In this document: one piece after another, positions 63,563 through 64,000 of the stretch
Position numbering within the stretch: position 1 is the stretch's first letter
How the letters are laid out: each line of letters starts with the position of its first letter
Assembly (NCBI RefSeq): GCF_013170805.1
Contig: NZ_CP051293.1
Location: forward strand, 4,780,001-4,844,000
From: Mesorhizobium sp. NZP2077
GTDB lineage: Bacteria; Pseudomonadota; Alphaproteobacteria; Rhizobiales; Rhizobiaceae
Length of the DNA: 64,000 bases
Direction: 5' to 3'
Made by a program: the position numbers and the translations under genes
The notes under the pieces: model-generated
Told to the model about the DNA's origin: nothing
The model's input: the letters and a program-made list of their open reading frames with translations, nothing else
Database searches by the model: none

Positions 63563-63763
63563 CGACAAAAGGCCTCAAAGCTGGTTGTTCATGTCCAGCA
63601 ATGCGACCCCCGGCGCACCGCTTCGATTCCTCCCACGCGGAGTATATCGGCGCAGAAACGGGCTGGAATGCGCCTGGTTCAATCAACTTTCGCGGAGCAT
63701 GAAAATATTGCGTTTTGAAGCCGGCAAATTGAGCGGAACCTCATATAATCAAGAGGATGCGAG

Positions 63764-64000
63764 ATGACTGGCGTCCTCGTCGAAAACGGCCCGCTGCTTA
63801 TGGATCTGGCCTTTCCCTATCGCATCCACGACGCCGGCGGAAACAGCCGTGAATGTCTATTCCTGCTGCATGGATCGGGTGTCGACGAGACCACTCTGGT
63901 GCCGCTGGCCAGACGGATCGCGCCTGGTGCCACGCTGGTCGCGGCACGTGGTCGTATCCCCCAGGAAGACGGTTTCCGCTGGTTCGAGCGAATCACCCCG
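63764..64000 (+). CDS. Start of a phospholipase/carboxylesterase family hydrolase, partial
   Basis: Only the first 79 codons are in the window. ATG at 63764 has AAGAGG upstream. The frame includes FPYRIHDAGG, the oxyanion-type LFLLHGSGVDETTLVPLARRIAPG (about 38-61) and VAARGRIPQEDGFRWFERI, the usual early pattern of carboxylesterase 2/phospholipase proteins. The catalytic Ser, Asp and His would lie beyond the window. Confidence 0.8.
   Translation, partial: MTGVLVENGPLLMDLAFPYRIHDAGGNSRECLFLLHGSGVDETTLVPLARRIAPGATLVAARGRIPQEDGFRWFERITP

Overview
The window looks like chromosomal DNA of an alphaproteobacterium of the Rhizobiales, most likely Mesorhizobium or a close relative. The evidence is the high and even G+C content, the gene order bamE / ubiquinol-cytochrome c chaperone / DUF177 / plsX / fabH / ihfA / merR, the order glyA ... 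nrdR / ribD / ribE ... ribH / nusB, a MarR regulator beside an L,D-transpeptidase (ldtR-ldtP type), families common in rhizobia (DUF982, DUF2842, DUF6163, OpgC), and short palindromic repeats of the rhizobial type. No phage, insertion sequence, plasmid or CRISPR locus was seen; one tRNA (tRNA-Pro, GGG) is present.

Layout. 1-2.5 kb: end of a small membrane protein, a polysaccharide deacetylase and a CelD/FemAB-like acetyltransferase. 2.5-9.3 kb: a GntR/FCD regulator divergent from a polyamine-type ABC importer (ATPase, Tat-exported binding protein, two permeases) fused by overlap to an Asp/Glu/hydantoin racemase and a GNAT enzyme. 9.3-16.5 kb: a compact polysaccharide export cluster (GumC/ExoP-like co-polymerase with a dead P-loop, Wza-like lipoprotein, GT4, WcaJ-like initiating transferase, Wzy/ligase-like membrane protein). 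16.5-20.1 kb: tRNA-Pro, a YbaK-type deacylase, an XRE regulator, a secreted protein, a TupA-like ATP-grasp protein and a DUF883-like protein. 20.2-25.3 kb: the conserved fatty-acid/phospholipid cluster. 25.5-26.7 kb: an orphan membrane-anchored protein between two look-alike terminators. 26.8-33 kb: H+-pyrophosphatase and a complete YehZYXW-type osmolyte importer. 33-41.2 kb: MFS transporter and the nusB-rib-nrdR-glyA group, interrupted between ribE and ribH by a DUF1778/GNAT toxin-antitoxin module plus an extra antitoxin-like ORF. 41.4-50.3 kb: cation/proton antiporter, LuxR solo, ldtP-ldtR, enoyl-CoA hydratase-family enzyme, DUF2066 and hemB. 50.3-58.2 kb: GST, PHB depolymerase, glyoxalase-like protein, DHFR-like protein, polyphosphate kinase 2, aldo/keto reductase, GT90 and small proteins. 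58.2-64 kb: GntR-MFS pair, DUF423, a LacI repressor locus with two micro-proteins, OpgC and the start of a carboxylesterase.

The most unusual locus is 60.7-62.3 kb. A LacI-family repressor and two tandem, paralogous small proteins (49 and 47 residues, both beginning MHP and sharing LFEDIYRN) each have an exact copy of the same 14-bp operator, TTGAATCGATCCAA, in front of them. No metabolic or transport gene lies under these operators, so the local regulon appears to be the repressor plus the two micro-proteins. I know of no described system of this form. Other points worth following are the toxin-antitoxin insertion inside the riboflavin gene group, a 47-codon upstream ORF in a structured leader at 52.5 kb, a five-unit 21-bp repeat coding for the N-terminus of OpgC, and an exact 19-bp tandem duplication at the start of the L,D-transpeptidase gene.
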